A DNA stretch of 24,400 nucleotides from Syntrophales bacterium (GCA_023230565.1 JALNXD010000041.1:1-24400), one strand, 5' to 3'; counted from the stretch's first letter, positions 16,093 through 24,400 are shown. Program-made: numbers and translations. The notes: generated by a model not told the origin, from the sequence alone.

Positions 16093-18252
16093 CTATAACT
16101 TGTATCTTTTTTGAATCGTCTGTTTGACTGCCCTTACACCCTGAACCGCTAGAGGCTCGGGAGGAAGAGTAAGCCGTAAAACACCCGATCGGCCGTGCAA
16201 GAGTGCCACTGGCCCTTGATCTTCCTGCATTGACAGGGCGCCTTGTATTTCGAAAAAGGGTTCCGTTGCTTTTTTACCGCTTTTTTCATCCGTTGAAACC
16301 GATATATCTCCCCCGCCGAGCCATCCGAGAGCAGCAGATGGCAGTTCATCTCTTTGATAGGGAATTACCAGAATATCCGTAAGCACAAAGCTCACTTCTG
16401 CACAACCGTAAAGCTTTACTTCATTTGAATAGTTTTCTTCCCTGAAAAGATTAAATGCCTTTGGCTGAGATACTATTGCACAAAATTTGTACCCTCCATC
16501 GGCAATAAGGGTACCGATACGGGTTTGCCTTTCAAGCCAGCGCCCCCGCATTGTTTCGAGATCAGGTGCCACAAACACACCTGAATTCGAAGCAAGTATG
16601 ATTAGTTCCTTTTCTTTTCGCTTAAGAAATTCCAGTTGTTCTCTCAACACTTTTTCTCTTTCAAGCACCGGTTTAAGATCCGCCGCCGAGTTCAGGATTG
16701 CCTTTTGTTTCATGATTTTTGTCTGATAAAGCCCTTCTTTTACTTCTTTCACTTCCAATTCAAGTTCATAATTTGAAAGCACCGCAATAACATCTCCCTT
16801 TTGCACATAATCACCATTAGCAAAAAAGATTTTTTCCAATTTCCCTTCCGTTTCGGCATATATTTTATGATATTCTTCTGATTCTATTATTCCCGGTGCA
16901 CGGATGCTGTAAGAAACAGGATACATCCCAACGATAAAAAAAACGGCTGCACCCGCAGCTGCAGAAATCAGGACGGCCCTTTTTCTTGATTTCGTCAGCT
17001 TCGGGCTCGATGCAAGATATGTAATGAACTTTTTTAAAGGCAGCAGCACTCCGCCGATGACAAATATCGCCATTAACACGACTCCTAAGGCGAAAAATCT
17101 GTCAGTAACGAAGAGTATAATGGCGATAGACAAGAATATACGATACACCAGGCTGCATACGGCATAACAGGCAAGCCATGCGGCCTCCACGCCGGTTTCG
17201 GCAGGATTCATCCCGTATTCGACCCGGAATAGATATTTTTCCAGCCAAAACTGCCACTGCTGCCGTGATCTCATATAAAGATTCGGTATTTCAAGCAAGT
17301 CAGAAAGTATGTAATACGCATCGAAGCGAATGAGGGGGTTACCATTAAATAGAAGGCTTGATACCGATCCGACAATCATGATATTGAACGCCAGACTGTG
17401 TACCAGGCCATCGCCTGTATGAGCCCATACCACGGCGGCTATAGCAGCGAAGAAGATGTCGGATATCATGCCGGCGGAACCAACAAGCACTCTCTGCCAT
17501 CGGTGTTGAAAGAACCAGCTGGTAGTAGCATCCATGTAAGGCAGAGGGGTAAACACAAGAAACATTATTCCTAAAGTCGGAACATTGCCTCCGAATCGCT
17601 TCGTAATCATTGCGTGTGAAAGTTCGTGGAAACATTTTAAGATTGCAAGAGCCAGGTAGATGAAAATAAGATTGGATTGAGAAAGAATACCCTGGGTCTG
17701 GTCATATACTTCAGTGATATTTTCTATAATAGTTTTTCCTCCGACAGACACTACTGCAAGCCAGAGGAATACACCCTTAAGACTGAAAAGCACGTTAATA
17801 AAAGGCTGAATGCGCGAGAGCCATTCATCCGGATTCCACAAAGGAATCTTGATGGAGATGATGGAGAAAATTCTGGCAGTCAGTTCTTTCCGCTTTTTTT
17901 CACGGTTTCTTTCAAAAATAAATTCATTCCGTGGAGAGTTTTTAAAATATAACAGATTATGTGCGTGAAGCTGAGATAGCAGTGTGATCACATCATCCTG
18001 GGACGGAGCCTTCTCTTTATGGGCCTCCAGACATTCCTCCCACACGTCTTGCACGGTCTTTCCGGAAGAGAGTCTTGCAATGAAGGTATATGCCTCGGGT
18101 GTAATTCTGAAATAATTTTGATTGAAGGCATCTTGAAGCACATACCAGAGCTCTCCTCTGTAATACTGTTTCTGCACTTCCACTGAAGATATGAGACCCG
18201 CATGGATATCCGCTACTTTAAACCATGATTCACTAAACAGATTACCCCTCAT
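16093..18252 (-). CDS. PqqD-like / M50 site-2 protease / HlyD fusion protein
   Basis: A 719-residue membrane fusion. Residues 18-105 resemble a PqqD-type winged helix (YFRITPEAYTFIARLSSGKTV at 47-67), a fold that in other systems binds leader peptides. A multi-pass membrane M50 metalloprotease follows: zinc motif HELSH (209-213) inside a membrane helix and NPLIRFDAYY (305-314) giving a third ligand, Asp311. I count about eight membrane segments between 150 and 443. After the last one comes a lipoyl/HlyD hairpin domain (about 450-600, GIIESEEYHKIYAETEGKLEKIF) and a C-terminal beta barrel, expected in the periplasm. It starts one base after the GAF-HlyD stop and ends one base before the SecA-like start. 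A role in recognising and processing or exporting a partner protein is inferred. Confidence 0.88.
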   Translation of the reverse strand: MRGNLFSESWFKVADIHAGLISSVEVQKQYYRGELWYVLQDAFNQNYFRITPEAYTFIARLSSGKTVQDVWEECLEAHKEKAPSQDDVITLLSQLHAHNLLYFKNSPRNEFIFERNREKKRKELTARIFSIISIKIPLWNPDEWLSRIQPFINVLFSLKGVFLWLAVVSVGGKTIIENITEVYDQTQGILSQSNLIFIYLALAILKCFHELSHAMITKRFGGNVPTLGIMFLVFTPLPYMDATTSWFFQHRWQRVLVGSAGMISDIFFAAIAAVVWAHTGDGLVHSLAFNIMIVGSVSSLLFNGNPLIRFDAYYILSDLLEIPNLYMRSRQQWQFWLEKYLFRVEYGMNPAETGVEAAWLACYAVCSLVYRIFLSIAIILFVTDRFFALGVVLMAIFVIGGVLLPLKKFITYLASSPKLTKSRKRAVLISAAAGAAVFFIVGMYPVSYSIRAPGIIESEEYHKIYAETEGKLEKIFFANGDYVQKGDVIAVLSNYELELEVKEVKEGLYQTKIMKQKAILNSAADLKPVLEREKVLREQLEFLKRKEKELIILASNSGVFVAPDLETMRGRWLERQTRIGTLIADGGYKFCAIVSQPKAFNLFREENYSNEVKLYGCAEVSFVLTDILVIPYQRDELPSAALGWLGGGDISVSTDEKSGKKATEPFFEIQGALSMQEDQGPVALLHGRSGVLRLTLPPEPLAVQGVRAVKQTIQKRYKL

Positions 18253-18253
18253 A

Positions 18254-20125
18254 TTACCACCAGAAAAACATTCGGAGAAAATCGACCAGGCGGTGGGTCA
18301 GTATCCAGATAATCTTCTTTTCTCCTGCATCGATTTTTGCAATGCCGCTCATGCCCGGCCGCCACCATGGCTGCATATTATTTTCTATTTCAGCTTTCAC
18401 GACAAATACATTGCCTTCACGCTGATCGACTTCTGCCATAGGGATTATTTTTTCAAGAGTGATATCAAAGACATCTTCAGGTTTACTCACAAGGATCAAT
18501 TCACCTTTTGCTCCTTCTTTTATCAGATCGATATCTTTTTCACTCACTTTGATGCTTGCGTAAATAGCATCTATTTTCGCTATTTTTAAAAGAATATCTC
18601 CTTTCGAAACCGGAGAGCCGAGCAGTTTTTGCTTATCGCCCTCAACTAGTATACCGTCGAATTGCGCTTTCATATCCGCTCTTTCAATATAATACCTGAC
18701 CTTTTCCAACTCCGCCTTGGTTTCGTTTAATTTGGATTGCGCAATCTGCATATCCGCAAAGGCCTCTTTTGCCCTGTTTTTTTCGATTTCGCGAGCGAAG
18801 GATATCATTTTTGCAGACTCCTGCGCCTCTTTGAGTATCAGTTCCCGTGTATCAATTTTCAGGAGCGGATCTCCCTGGGCTATTTCATTGCCTTCCTGGA
18901 CCATAACCTCTGCGATGAGGCCGTCATAAGGCGCCGATATATACCCGACCGAGTCTGTTTTCAGGGCGGCGCTCCCCTCGACCCTGTAATCCCAGACGCC
19001 GATGATGCTGTAAAGCAGGGCCGCTGATAGCAGTATGGCAGTCGCTTTTAAAAGACTGTGTTCGAAACCTAAAAGGGAACAGATTTTTTCGTGGCAAAAA
19101 AGAACTGCCCGGCTACCCACCCAGCGATCGCTTCGATAGAGCGTATCAAGCCAGTGCGCCGTCTGCTTGAGAATCAGCTCGATGGCATCGATTTCCGAAT
19201 CTGTAAGCGGCTCTTCTTTTCTCTCCAAAGTGACAACGGCAATAACAGTATTTTCAAGAGAAACCGGAATTGTAATAACCTGATTCAACACGGCCCTTTT
19301 CAGGTAATTCATATGCGAACGTACAACCGTAAAATGACCATCTATTGCAGGGTATGCCACTGTTTGATTTTGCTCATAGGCTTCTTCATAGAGGCCTTCG
19401 AGAATCCGGACTGCTTCGCTCGTCCGTTTGAAACTTTCGACATTACTGATTGCCACTGTCTTGATATATGTCCCTTTTTTCCATCCCATACTTACTTGAG
19501 AACATTCGAAGCGGCTGGCAATTTCGTTTACAAGTGTCATTGCAGCAAGCAAATATCTTTTCTTTTCTATAACCTTAGCCAAAATCTCCAGGATCCCTGC
19601 AAAAAGGCGGCTGCTGCCATTTCCGCCCTGAGACAGCGACTGCTGTCTGCGGTTGTAATAGTGTAGCGGAATATCGTTGATCAGCTGTGTGCGTACCACC
19701 ACATCATTAAACTGCTGCATGTTGGCCCTGTCAGCTACCAGAAAAAGAACAGCTCTCGATCCGTTTTTGCCGACATCTATTTTTATCACCAGTGCCACAG
19801 GAAGTGATAATCGGGGAACGGCAACATCCAACTTTTCAAAGGCAAATCCGTTTTCCGAAGCCCGTTCTGCAAGATTGAGTGCCACGGTAAGGAAATATTC
19901 CTTCTCTTCGCTGACTTTTTCATTCAGGTAAAATTCCTGGCATAGTCTCCATTGATCATCTTCCTTTTTTATAAAAACAGCGGCCGGGGATTTACATAAG
20001 GCAGCAGCACCGAATAGCATCCCTTTCCAGAATTCATTTTCATCCCCCTCATGGAAACGAAGTGCCTTTAGCTTATCCAGTATCGCCCTTCCGTTATCCC
20101 GTTCATCTTCCTGCCGCATTTCCAT
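18254..20125 (-). CDS. GAF-domain HlyD-type membrane fusion protein
   Basis: A 623-residue protein. The first 340 residues look like two GAF-like cytoplasmic domains (about 30-155 and 190-330; ending PLTDSEIDAIELILKQTAHWL). One membrane helix follows at about 358-376 (AILLSAALLYSIIGVW). The periplasmic part is HlyD-like: the first lipoyl half at 383-425 (GYISAPYDGLIAEVMVQEGN, GDPLLKID), a coiled-coil hairpin at about 425-480, the second half FDGILVEGDKQ, and a barrel to about 605 ending near RPGMSGIAKIDAG. The C-terminus has a hydrophobic tail (IIWILTHRLVDFLRMFFWW). GAF domains on an adaptor suggest that assembly or activity responds to a cytoplasmic signal. Ribosome site is weak; it follows the short adaptor by 39 bases. 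Confidence 0.87.
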   Translation of the reverse strand: MEMRQEDERDNGRAILDKLKALRFHEGDENEFWKGMLFGAAALCKSPAAVFIKKEDDQWRLCQEFYLNEKVSEEKEYFLTVALNLAERASENGFAFEKLDVAVPRLSLPVALVIKIDVGKNGSRAVLFLVADRANMQQFNDVVVRTQLINDIPLHYYNRRQQSLSQGGNGSSRLFAGILEILAKVIEKKRYLLAAMTLVNEIASRFECSQVSMGWKKGTYIKTVAISNVESFKRTSEAVRILEGLYEEAYEQNQTVAYPAIDGHFTVVRSHMNYLKRAVLNQVITIPVSLENTVIAVVTLERKEEPLTDSEIDAIELILKQTAHWLDTLYRSDRWVGSRAVLFCHEKICSLLGFEHSLLKATAILLSAALLYSIIGVWDYRVEGSAALKTDSVGYISAPYDGLIAEVMVQEGNEIAQGDPLLKIDTRELILKEAQESAKMISFAREIEKNRAKEAFADMQIAQSKLNETKAELEKVRYYIERADMKAQFDGILVEGDKQKLLGSPVSKGDILLKIAKIDAIYASIKVSEKDIDLIKEGAKGELILVSKPEDVFDITLEKIIPMAEVDQREGNVFVVKAEIENNMQPWWRPGMSGIAKIDAGEKKIIWILTHRLVDFLRMFFWW

Positions 20126-20164
20126 TATCGCTTAAACCCCTGACAAATTATATTCGCACCGCAT

Positions 20165-20980
20165 TCAGTCTTCGAATCCCATACTTGCCAGCCCTCCCGG
20201 AATAACTTTTCCTTCGCGGTTTTCAAATTCCACGTTGACTTTGACAAGTCCGCTTGCTTTATCTGCCACAGGCGACACAAACACAATTGTCCCCTTTTTT
20301 GATGTAATCCCATTCCCGTCATTTACTCTTAGCTCAATCTCATCACTTTTTTTCAATACGCGCGCATCTACCTCTTCAATGCTGAAATTGACAAGACATA
20401 CTGACGTATCGACTACAGTGATTACTGTTTCGCCCGTCTTTGCCCATTCGCCTTCTTCAAGCTTTATGGATGTGATCGTACCGTTAATTGGAGAAAGCAA
20501 CATATACCTGGCCAGAACTTCTTTTGATATATCGTATTCTATGCGCTCCTGCTTTTTTCTCGCTTCCGCAACGTTCACCTTTCCCTGCAATCCATGATAT
20601 TGCATCTCCAGATTTTTAACCTCGTCCAGACTTACCGAAGCTGTTTCTTTATAAAGTTTGTGTGCAGAATCAAACAATGTTTTCATAATGAGCATGTTTT
20701 CTTTATTTGATGTAATTTCGGCATTGTCGGAATAAATCTCTTTCCTGCGCTCCACCTCAAGTCTCTGTAACGTATCGTCAAGCATGAGGAGCCTGTCCCC
20801 TGATTTCACTGCATCACCTTCTTTTACGAATATTTCAGCCACTATGCCATCCAGGGACATGGCAAGCTCGATTTCATGCACGGGAACCACGATTCCCTCA
20901 TAGGTCGAGGATTGAGAGGCCGTGCAGACTGTCGATACGCTTACCAGCAATATAAAAATGGCGACGATATACTTCTTCAT
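20165..20980 (-). CDS. Short periplasmic adaptor (RND/HlyD-type membrane fusion protein)
   Basis: A 271-residue adaptor. The N-terminal signal peptide (MKKYIVAIFILLVSVSTVCTA) is cleaved near residue 21. The first lipoyl half is SYEGIVVPVHEIELAMSLDG with VKEGDAVKSGDRLLMLDD, then a coiled-coil hairpin at about 70-150, the second half SPINGTITSIKLEEGEWAKTGE, and a short barrel to VIPGGLASMGFED. It is shorter than typical RND adaptors (about 350-400 residues) and lacks a clear membrane-proximal domain. GGAAGG precedes the ATG. The neighbours are TolC (upstream) and two larger adaptors (downstream), so it may form the TolC-docking ring of a layered adaptor assembly. No RND pump gene is near. Confidence 0.9.
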   Translation of the reverse strand: MKKYIVAIFILLVSVSTVCTASQSSTYEGIVVPVHEIELAMSLDGIVAEIFVKEGDAVKSGDRLLMLDDTLQRLEVERRKEIYSDNAEITSNKENMLIMKTLFDSAHKLYKETASVSLDEVKNLEMQYHGLQGKVNVAEARKKQERIEYDISKEVLARYMLLSPINGTITSIKLEEGEWAKTGETVITVVDTSVCLVNFSIEEVDARVLKKSDEIELRVNDGNGITSKKGTIVFVSPVADKASGLVKVNVEFENREGKVIPGGLASMGFED

Positions 20981-21173
20981 ACGCTTACCTTCCCGATATA
21001 TAATATAATTTTGACTGTAATGATTTGATCCTTTTCGATCCGAGGCGTGTCGCTGTCATTACTGTAGGCTGTGTAAAAAAGGGATTCGAAGGAATAACTT
21101 CAATAAACCCCGGTCCCCGGAAAAAATACAAAGAGCGGACAATATATCGCTGCTGTAATCCGACTTTCAGTTT
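20981..21173. other. 193-base gap between TolC and adaptor genes
   Basis: This is the largest gap inside the otherwise tight export operon. It has an AT-rich run (TATATTATATA on the minus strand) close to the adaptor start, a 7-base inverted repeat GTAATGA/TCATTAC (21017-21023, 21056-21062), and no clear terminator. An internal promoter is possible but I found no good -35. Confidence 0.4.
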
Positions 21174-22787
21174 TTAATGTGCCTTCGAAGCATCCTTCTT
21201 AAGGTTCATTGCCTGTACGCGTGTTTTGAAGTTGATTTCCGCCGGATCTATTCCATATTTTTCTAGAATTTTTCCGGTAGCAATCTGCAGTGTCGCCTGA
21301 GCCAGCTTGAAATTCACTATACTGCTTAAAAGCTTTCTTTGAAAATCCACAAAATCCTCTTCCTCATCATAAAGTTCCTTTAAACTGATGCGCCCCGAAT
21401 GAAATTTCGCCTGTTCTATTTCACGTAACTGCTCCCTTATTTTCATTGCCCTTTCATATTCCTTCACTTCTTCCTGAATTATCATGACGGCGTCTATTTT
21501 GGAGTACACAGAGTTGGCCAGGCTTTTTTCAAGTGCCTCAAGTTCAAATTCGGCTTTTTTAACGCGCATCTCTGCGATATTTTTTTCACTCCTGGCCTGT
21601 GCGTTGCCGTAGAGGGGAACGCTGAGTTTGATTCCCGTCTGCCAGCTGAAAAATTCATCATCCGCAATTTTCCGGAACGAATCTTTATATCCGTCATCGA
21701 GGCTGTTGAGGCTGACTGAACCGAAAATATCAAATTGAGGAAGCAACTGGTTTTCAGCATATTTCAACTGGATTTTTTCTTTTGCCATCTGTTTTTTTGC
21801 AATTTCATATTCAGGCCATTTTTTCAAGGCCAGTTCCACATACCTGTCTCTATCCGTTATATCTTCATAATCACCGAAAGGATTGTCCGTAGCAATCAAG
21901 AGTACTTCCTTAAATTCCGACGCCGGCACATTAAGTAAAGTAAAAAGCTGGTTCTGCACTTCGACTACCTTGCTTTTCGCATTGTACCACTCGCTTCGGA
22001 GAATACTGACCGCACTCTGGGCTTCCATAAGATCCGTATAGGCGATTTTACCCCCCTTCGCTCTGGCTTCAATATCGTCAATAGAATTTTCCGCGATATC
22101 GAGAGATTTACGCCAGCTTTCTTCTATCTTCTGTGTTCCGTAAAGTTTCCAGTAAAGCTGTGCTGCTACAGCCGCAAGCTCCATCAGCTTCTGATTGAGT
22201 TTTTGAGAGTCGATTTCGCTTTCTACTTTCGCTATATTGATCTTGGCATAATTGGCACTTTTTCCGAATCCCTTCAGTATAGGCTGCTCCAGAGACAATT
22301 TAATTGAATTATCATATTCATATTCATACGGTCTGTATCTGTCAATCACTGAACTGCTTCTCTGCCGGTCGATGAATTGCACATCCCATGTTGCACCGGT
22401 ATTTACCCGTCCCGTGACACCTACATCGAATTTATTCACATCTTCGAAATACTCAAGCTGCTGACGTGTCAAAAGATCTTCGGCAGTATTAGGGATATGG
22501 TTTTCCGCCCTGCTTAAGGAGGATTTAAGGACCGGCTCAAAAATCCCTTTTTCTCTCTTTACGTGCTCCTGTGAGATCTGCGCCTGAAGATAATCACTGA
22601 CGGCACCTGCGTTTTTATTGACAACCTCCTGTACCAGATTGCGCAGCCCGATACGGATTTTATTTTCTCTCGGAGTTAAAAGATTTTCCTCTTTTCCTGA
22701 TATCGCTGATGCAGAACTTATGATGCATACCATAAAAAATATGCTAAAGACCACTATACTTCCCATGATTTTTTTTCCTGAAGCCAT
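21174..22787 (-). CDS. TolC-family outer-membrane channel protein
   Basis: A 537-residue outer-membrane efflux protein. A signal peptide (MASGKKIMGSIVVFSIFFMVC..., cleaved after SSASA) is followed by two OEP repeats of long helices with beta strands: about 55-280 (SLEQPILKGFGKSANYAKINIAKVE is the first signature) and 300-510 (TGIKLSVPLYGNAQARSEK is the second). It forms the trimeric outer-membrane and periplasmic tunnel used with adaptor proteins. I start at the ATG at 22787, where GGAAAG lies upstream; a TTG at 22796 would leave no usable ribosome site. It follows the giant surface protein by 105 bases and precedes three adaptors, so it is the exit duct of this system. Confidence 0.93.
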   Translation of the reverse strand: MASGKKIMGSIVVFSIFFMVCIISSASAISGKEENLLTPRENKIRIGLRNLVQEVVNKNAGAVSDYLQAQISQEHVKREKGIFEPVLKSSLSRAENHIPNTAEDLLTRQQLEYFEDVNKFDVGVTGRVNTGATWDVQFIDRQRSSSVIDRYRPYEYEYDNSIKLSLEQPILKGFGKSANYAKINIAKVESEIDSQKLNQKLMELAAVAAQLYWKLYGTQKIEESWRKSLDIAENSIDDIEARAKGGKIAYTDLMEAQSAVSILRSEWYNAKSKVVEVQNQLFTLLNVPASEFKEVLLIATDNPFGDYEDITDRDRYVELALKKWPEYEIAKKQMAKEKIQLKYAENQLLPQFDIFGSVSLNSLDDGYKDSFRKIADDEFFSWQTGIKLSVPLYGNAQARSEKNIAEMRVKKAEFELEALEKSLANSVYSKIDAVMIIQEEVKEYERAMKIREQLREIEQAKFHSGRISLKELYDEEEDFVDFQRKLLSSIVNFKLAQATLQIATGKILEKYGIDPAEINFKTRVQAMNLKKDASKAH

Positions 22788-22892
22788 TCTTTCCAACCTT
22801 GATGTCTCGTAAGTAAATATTCATTCTTTTTTTTATTGAACATATGCTGCAGCTTGAAAAATATTCTAAATCACAATCAACGGTAATGAATT

Positions 22893-24400
22893 CTAAAATA
22901 CAACATCCTCTATCCAGTATTCGAAGTCATTACCGCATACGTCCGCATCCCATGCCGCAACCTCAAAATTAGGAATCATACTTGGATCGCCTACTGCCAG
23001 TACATCGAGCTTAAAGGGATCATCATCTTTTTCTTCCTCATCATCAGTTTCCGCTAGTACCGACAAAAACTGAACACCGCTTTCGGAGTAACTTTCTCTC
23101 CCATAAAGCTGCCCTGCATCAGCAAAGAGAATCATTTCCTGCACCTCGGAAGGCGTCAATCTTCTGACCATTTCCGTATCGGCAGCCAGATGATCGAGAA
23201 GCTGATAATTGATTTCCCTTGCATACGCCCAGTCCGTCAAACCATATATTGATGAAGGGGCTGTAATCCCGTTGAGTGTGTTATACGTAAATGATGGAAT
23301 AAATATGCCTTCATTCACAAACTGAATCGACCAGCCCTCCGCATCGCGCAAAATTGCCGTTGCCTTTTCGCCTATCTGGATGTCCAGCTTCGTGGGTTTT
23401 ATATCATTGCTGGCTACATAGATATCGGCAGCGTTCGTCTCTATCGCTTTTTCTTTCATTTGCGCCATAATCAGGCCGTCTGCTTCAGCAACCCTGTTCT
23501 GGATACCGCGACCGATAAAGTTGAGTACATCTGCAGATACATTCACACTTGAATCCTCTGTTGCATCTAAGATTTCCCCGCTCATTCCGGCCTTCAAGGT
23601 TACTCCGCCACCAGTTGCATCAATTATTGCCACTATGAGGTCATTCCCAGCCTCATACATGACGGCGCCATTTTGGCTCATTGTTGCCGCCGTCGATGTC
23701 ATCACGATATCATTACCGGCTTTAACCGAAACCGTCAGCGCGCTGAGCAAATCGTTCTGCAGTGCGTCACCTGTACCGGCCGTAATTGTAATTGCACCTG
23801 CTCCGGCATTCATCGAACTGAGAGACACATTTCCGCCTGCATTATAAGAAATATCGCCATCCTGCGTAAGCGATGAAGCTTCATAAGACATTGTGATACC
23901 GGCGCTTGCTGTAAGGGTTATACTTCCTGCACCGGAAGATACTGCAAGATCCGAATTCTGACTTATCGTATCTGCCGCCGTTACGGTGATCATGCCTGAT
24001 GATTCTATCCCGGCATTCACAGTAATATCGGAATCGTTCTGCAGTCCTTCGGCTGTTTCGTTGGCCGCAAGGAGGATGTTCCCCGCCGCGCTTACCGCTG
24101 CAGTGTCGCTGCCGCCTTCGATCATGAGAGCACCGCTTACGGTGGTCAGTACCAGGTCCCCGGCAACCGCCAGGTCTTCCTGCGCAAGGTCGGTTGTCGC
24201 CGCCGCAACCGTTGCCGTGCCGTCGGCGGCCACACGGTTCGCCGTGAACTGCGCGATCCGGTCGACGGCGAGCGCGTTCGTCTCCGTCACGAAGAGGCCG
24301 CCCGCAGCCGTTACCGCCGAAAGCGTCTGAACCGCCGTCTCCAGGTGGTTCGCACCGGTCCCCGCGTAGCTCCCCGCCTCGATTCTGAGGAAGGTCGCCG
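22893..24400 (-). CDS. C-terminal part of a giant repetitive surface protein (start outside window)
   Basis: The frame is open from the right edge to a TAG at 22893-22895; 501 residues are visible and the N-terminus lies beyond. Residues 60-270 are low-complexity beta-helix-like repeats (AGNILLAA, GMITVTA, GSITLTASAG, GAITITAG), with Q-N/D markers LQN, SQN, TQD, LQN and SQN at 119, 146, 178, 213 and 241, a period near 30 residues. This resembles filamentous-haemagglutinin-type adhesins. Residues 330-501 form a different, less repetitive domain (PSFTYNTLNGITAPSSIYGLTDWAY..., acidic DDEEEKDDD near 453, ending YWIEDVVF) without an RTX, autotransporter-barrel or sortase signal. The last 100 bases are 69% G+C, against about 47% near the stop. 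It is likely the cargo of the downstream export genes. Confidence 0.85.
   Translation of the reverse strand, partial: ATFLRIEAGSYAGTGANHLETAVQTLSAVTAAGGLFVTETNALAVDRIAQFTANRVAADGTATVAAATTDLAQEDLAVAGDLVLTTVSGALMIEGGSDTAAVSAAGNILLAANETAEGLQNDSDITVNAGIESSGMITVTAADTISQNSDLAVSSGAGSITLTASAGITMSYEASSLTQDGDISYNAGGNVSLSSMNAGAGAITITAGTGDALQNDLLSALTVSVKAGNDIVMTSTAATMSQNGAVMYEAGNDLIVAIIDATGGGVTLKAGMSGEILDATEDSSVNVSADVLNFIGRGIQNRVAEADGLIMAQMKEKAIETNAADIYVASNDIKPTKLDIQIGEKATAILRDAEGWSIQFVNEGIFIPSFTYNTLNGITAPSSIYGLTDWAYAREINYQLLDHLAADTEMVRRLTPSEVQEMILFADAGQLYGRESYSESGVQFLSVLAETDDEEEKDDDPFKLDVLAVGDPSMIPNFEVAAWDADVCGNDFEYWIEDVVF

Noticed and set aside
19091..19666. 191-codon open frame on the plus strand
   Set aside because: Antisense to the GAF region of the adaptor gene; no motif and no ribosome site.
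22893..24400. Autotransporter or RTX (type I) assignment for the giant protein
   Set aside because: No C-terminal barrel or GGxGxD nonapeptides are visible in the 501 residues; only the beta-helix-like repeats are shared with adhesins.
1..24400. CRISPR array, tRNA, rRNA or complete insertion sequence
   Set aside because: No regularly spaced direct repeats, cloverleaf, rRNA-like stretch or transposase was seen on either strand.

Overview
The window reads as chromosomal DNA of a Gram-negative bacterium, most likely an anaerobic deltaproteobacterium (Desulfobacterota). The evidence is a TolC-type outer-membrane factor, periplasmic adaptors, a lipoprotein signal, a sigma54-dependent PAS/AAA+/Fis regulator, a FadR-type regulator beside an SDR enzyme, two branched-chain-amino-acid-type binding proteins beside an HpaB/AbfD-family flavoenzyme, and a moderate GC content. 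The taxonomic placement is inference; no rRNA or tRNA gene is visible.

Region A (1-6245, minus strand) is a small catabolic or uptake module. In transcription order it holds a sigma54 activator with two PAS domains (6245-4461), a gene-free stretch rich in inverted repeats (4460-4030), an HpaB/4-hydroxybutyryl-CoA-dehydratase-family protein that lacks three of the four iron-sulfur ligands of the dehydratase (4029-2512), and two different type-1 periplasmic binding proteins (2464-1193 and 1082 to beyond the left edge). The permease and ATPase genes of the transporter are not in the window.

Region B (6246-7482) is about 1.2 kb with no convincing protein gene. It carries a promoter-like TTGACA/CATAAG pair, two copies of an 11-base palindrome 56 bases apart, and a GC-rich 9-base-pair closing stem ending in a run of T. 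Together these could make a short regulated RNA.

Region C (7483-9678, plus strand) has a small pyridoxamine-phosphate-oxidase-fold flavoprotein, a FadR-type GntR regulator and a short-chain dehydrogenase. Convergent to these, on the minus strand, is phosphoglucomutase (pgm, 11355-9715).

Region D (24400-11518, minus strand) is the most interesting part, an export-type operon. In transcription order it encodes the C-terminal end of a large repetitive surface protein (start beyond the right edge), a TolC-family protein, a short periplasmic adaptor, a GAF/GAF/TM/HlyD adaptor, a PqqD-like/M50 protease/HlyD fusion, a SecA-like ATPase lacking the C-terminal third of SecA, and an 876-residue lipoprotein with an SdrD-like Ca-binding module. 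The last four genes are separated by 1, 1 and 14 bases. No ABC or RND pump is visible, so the only recognisable ATPase in the set is the truncated SecA paralogue. I infer a dedicated secretion or processing system for the giant surface protein. As far as I can judge from the sequence alone it is not a described secretion type, although parts of this gene set may recur elsewhere under generic annotations.
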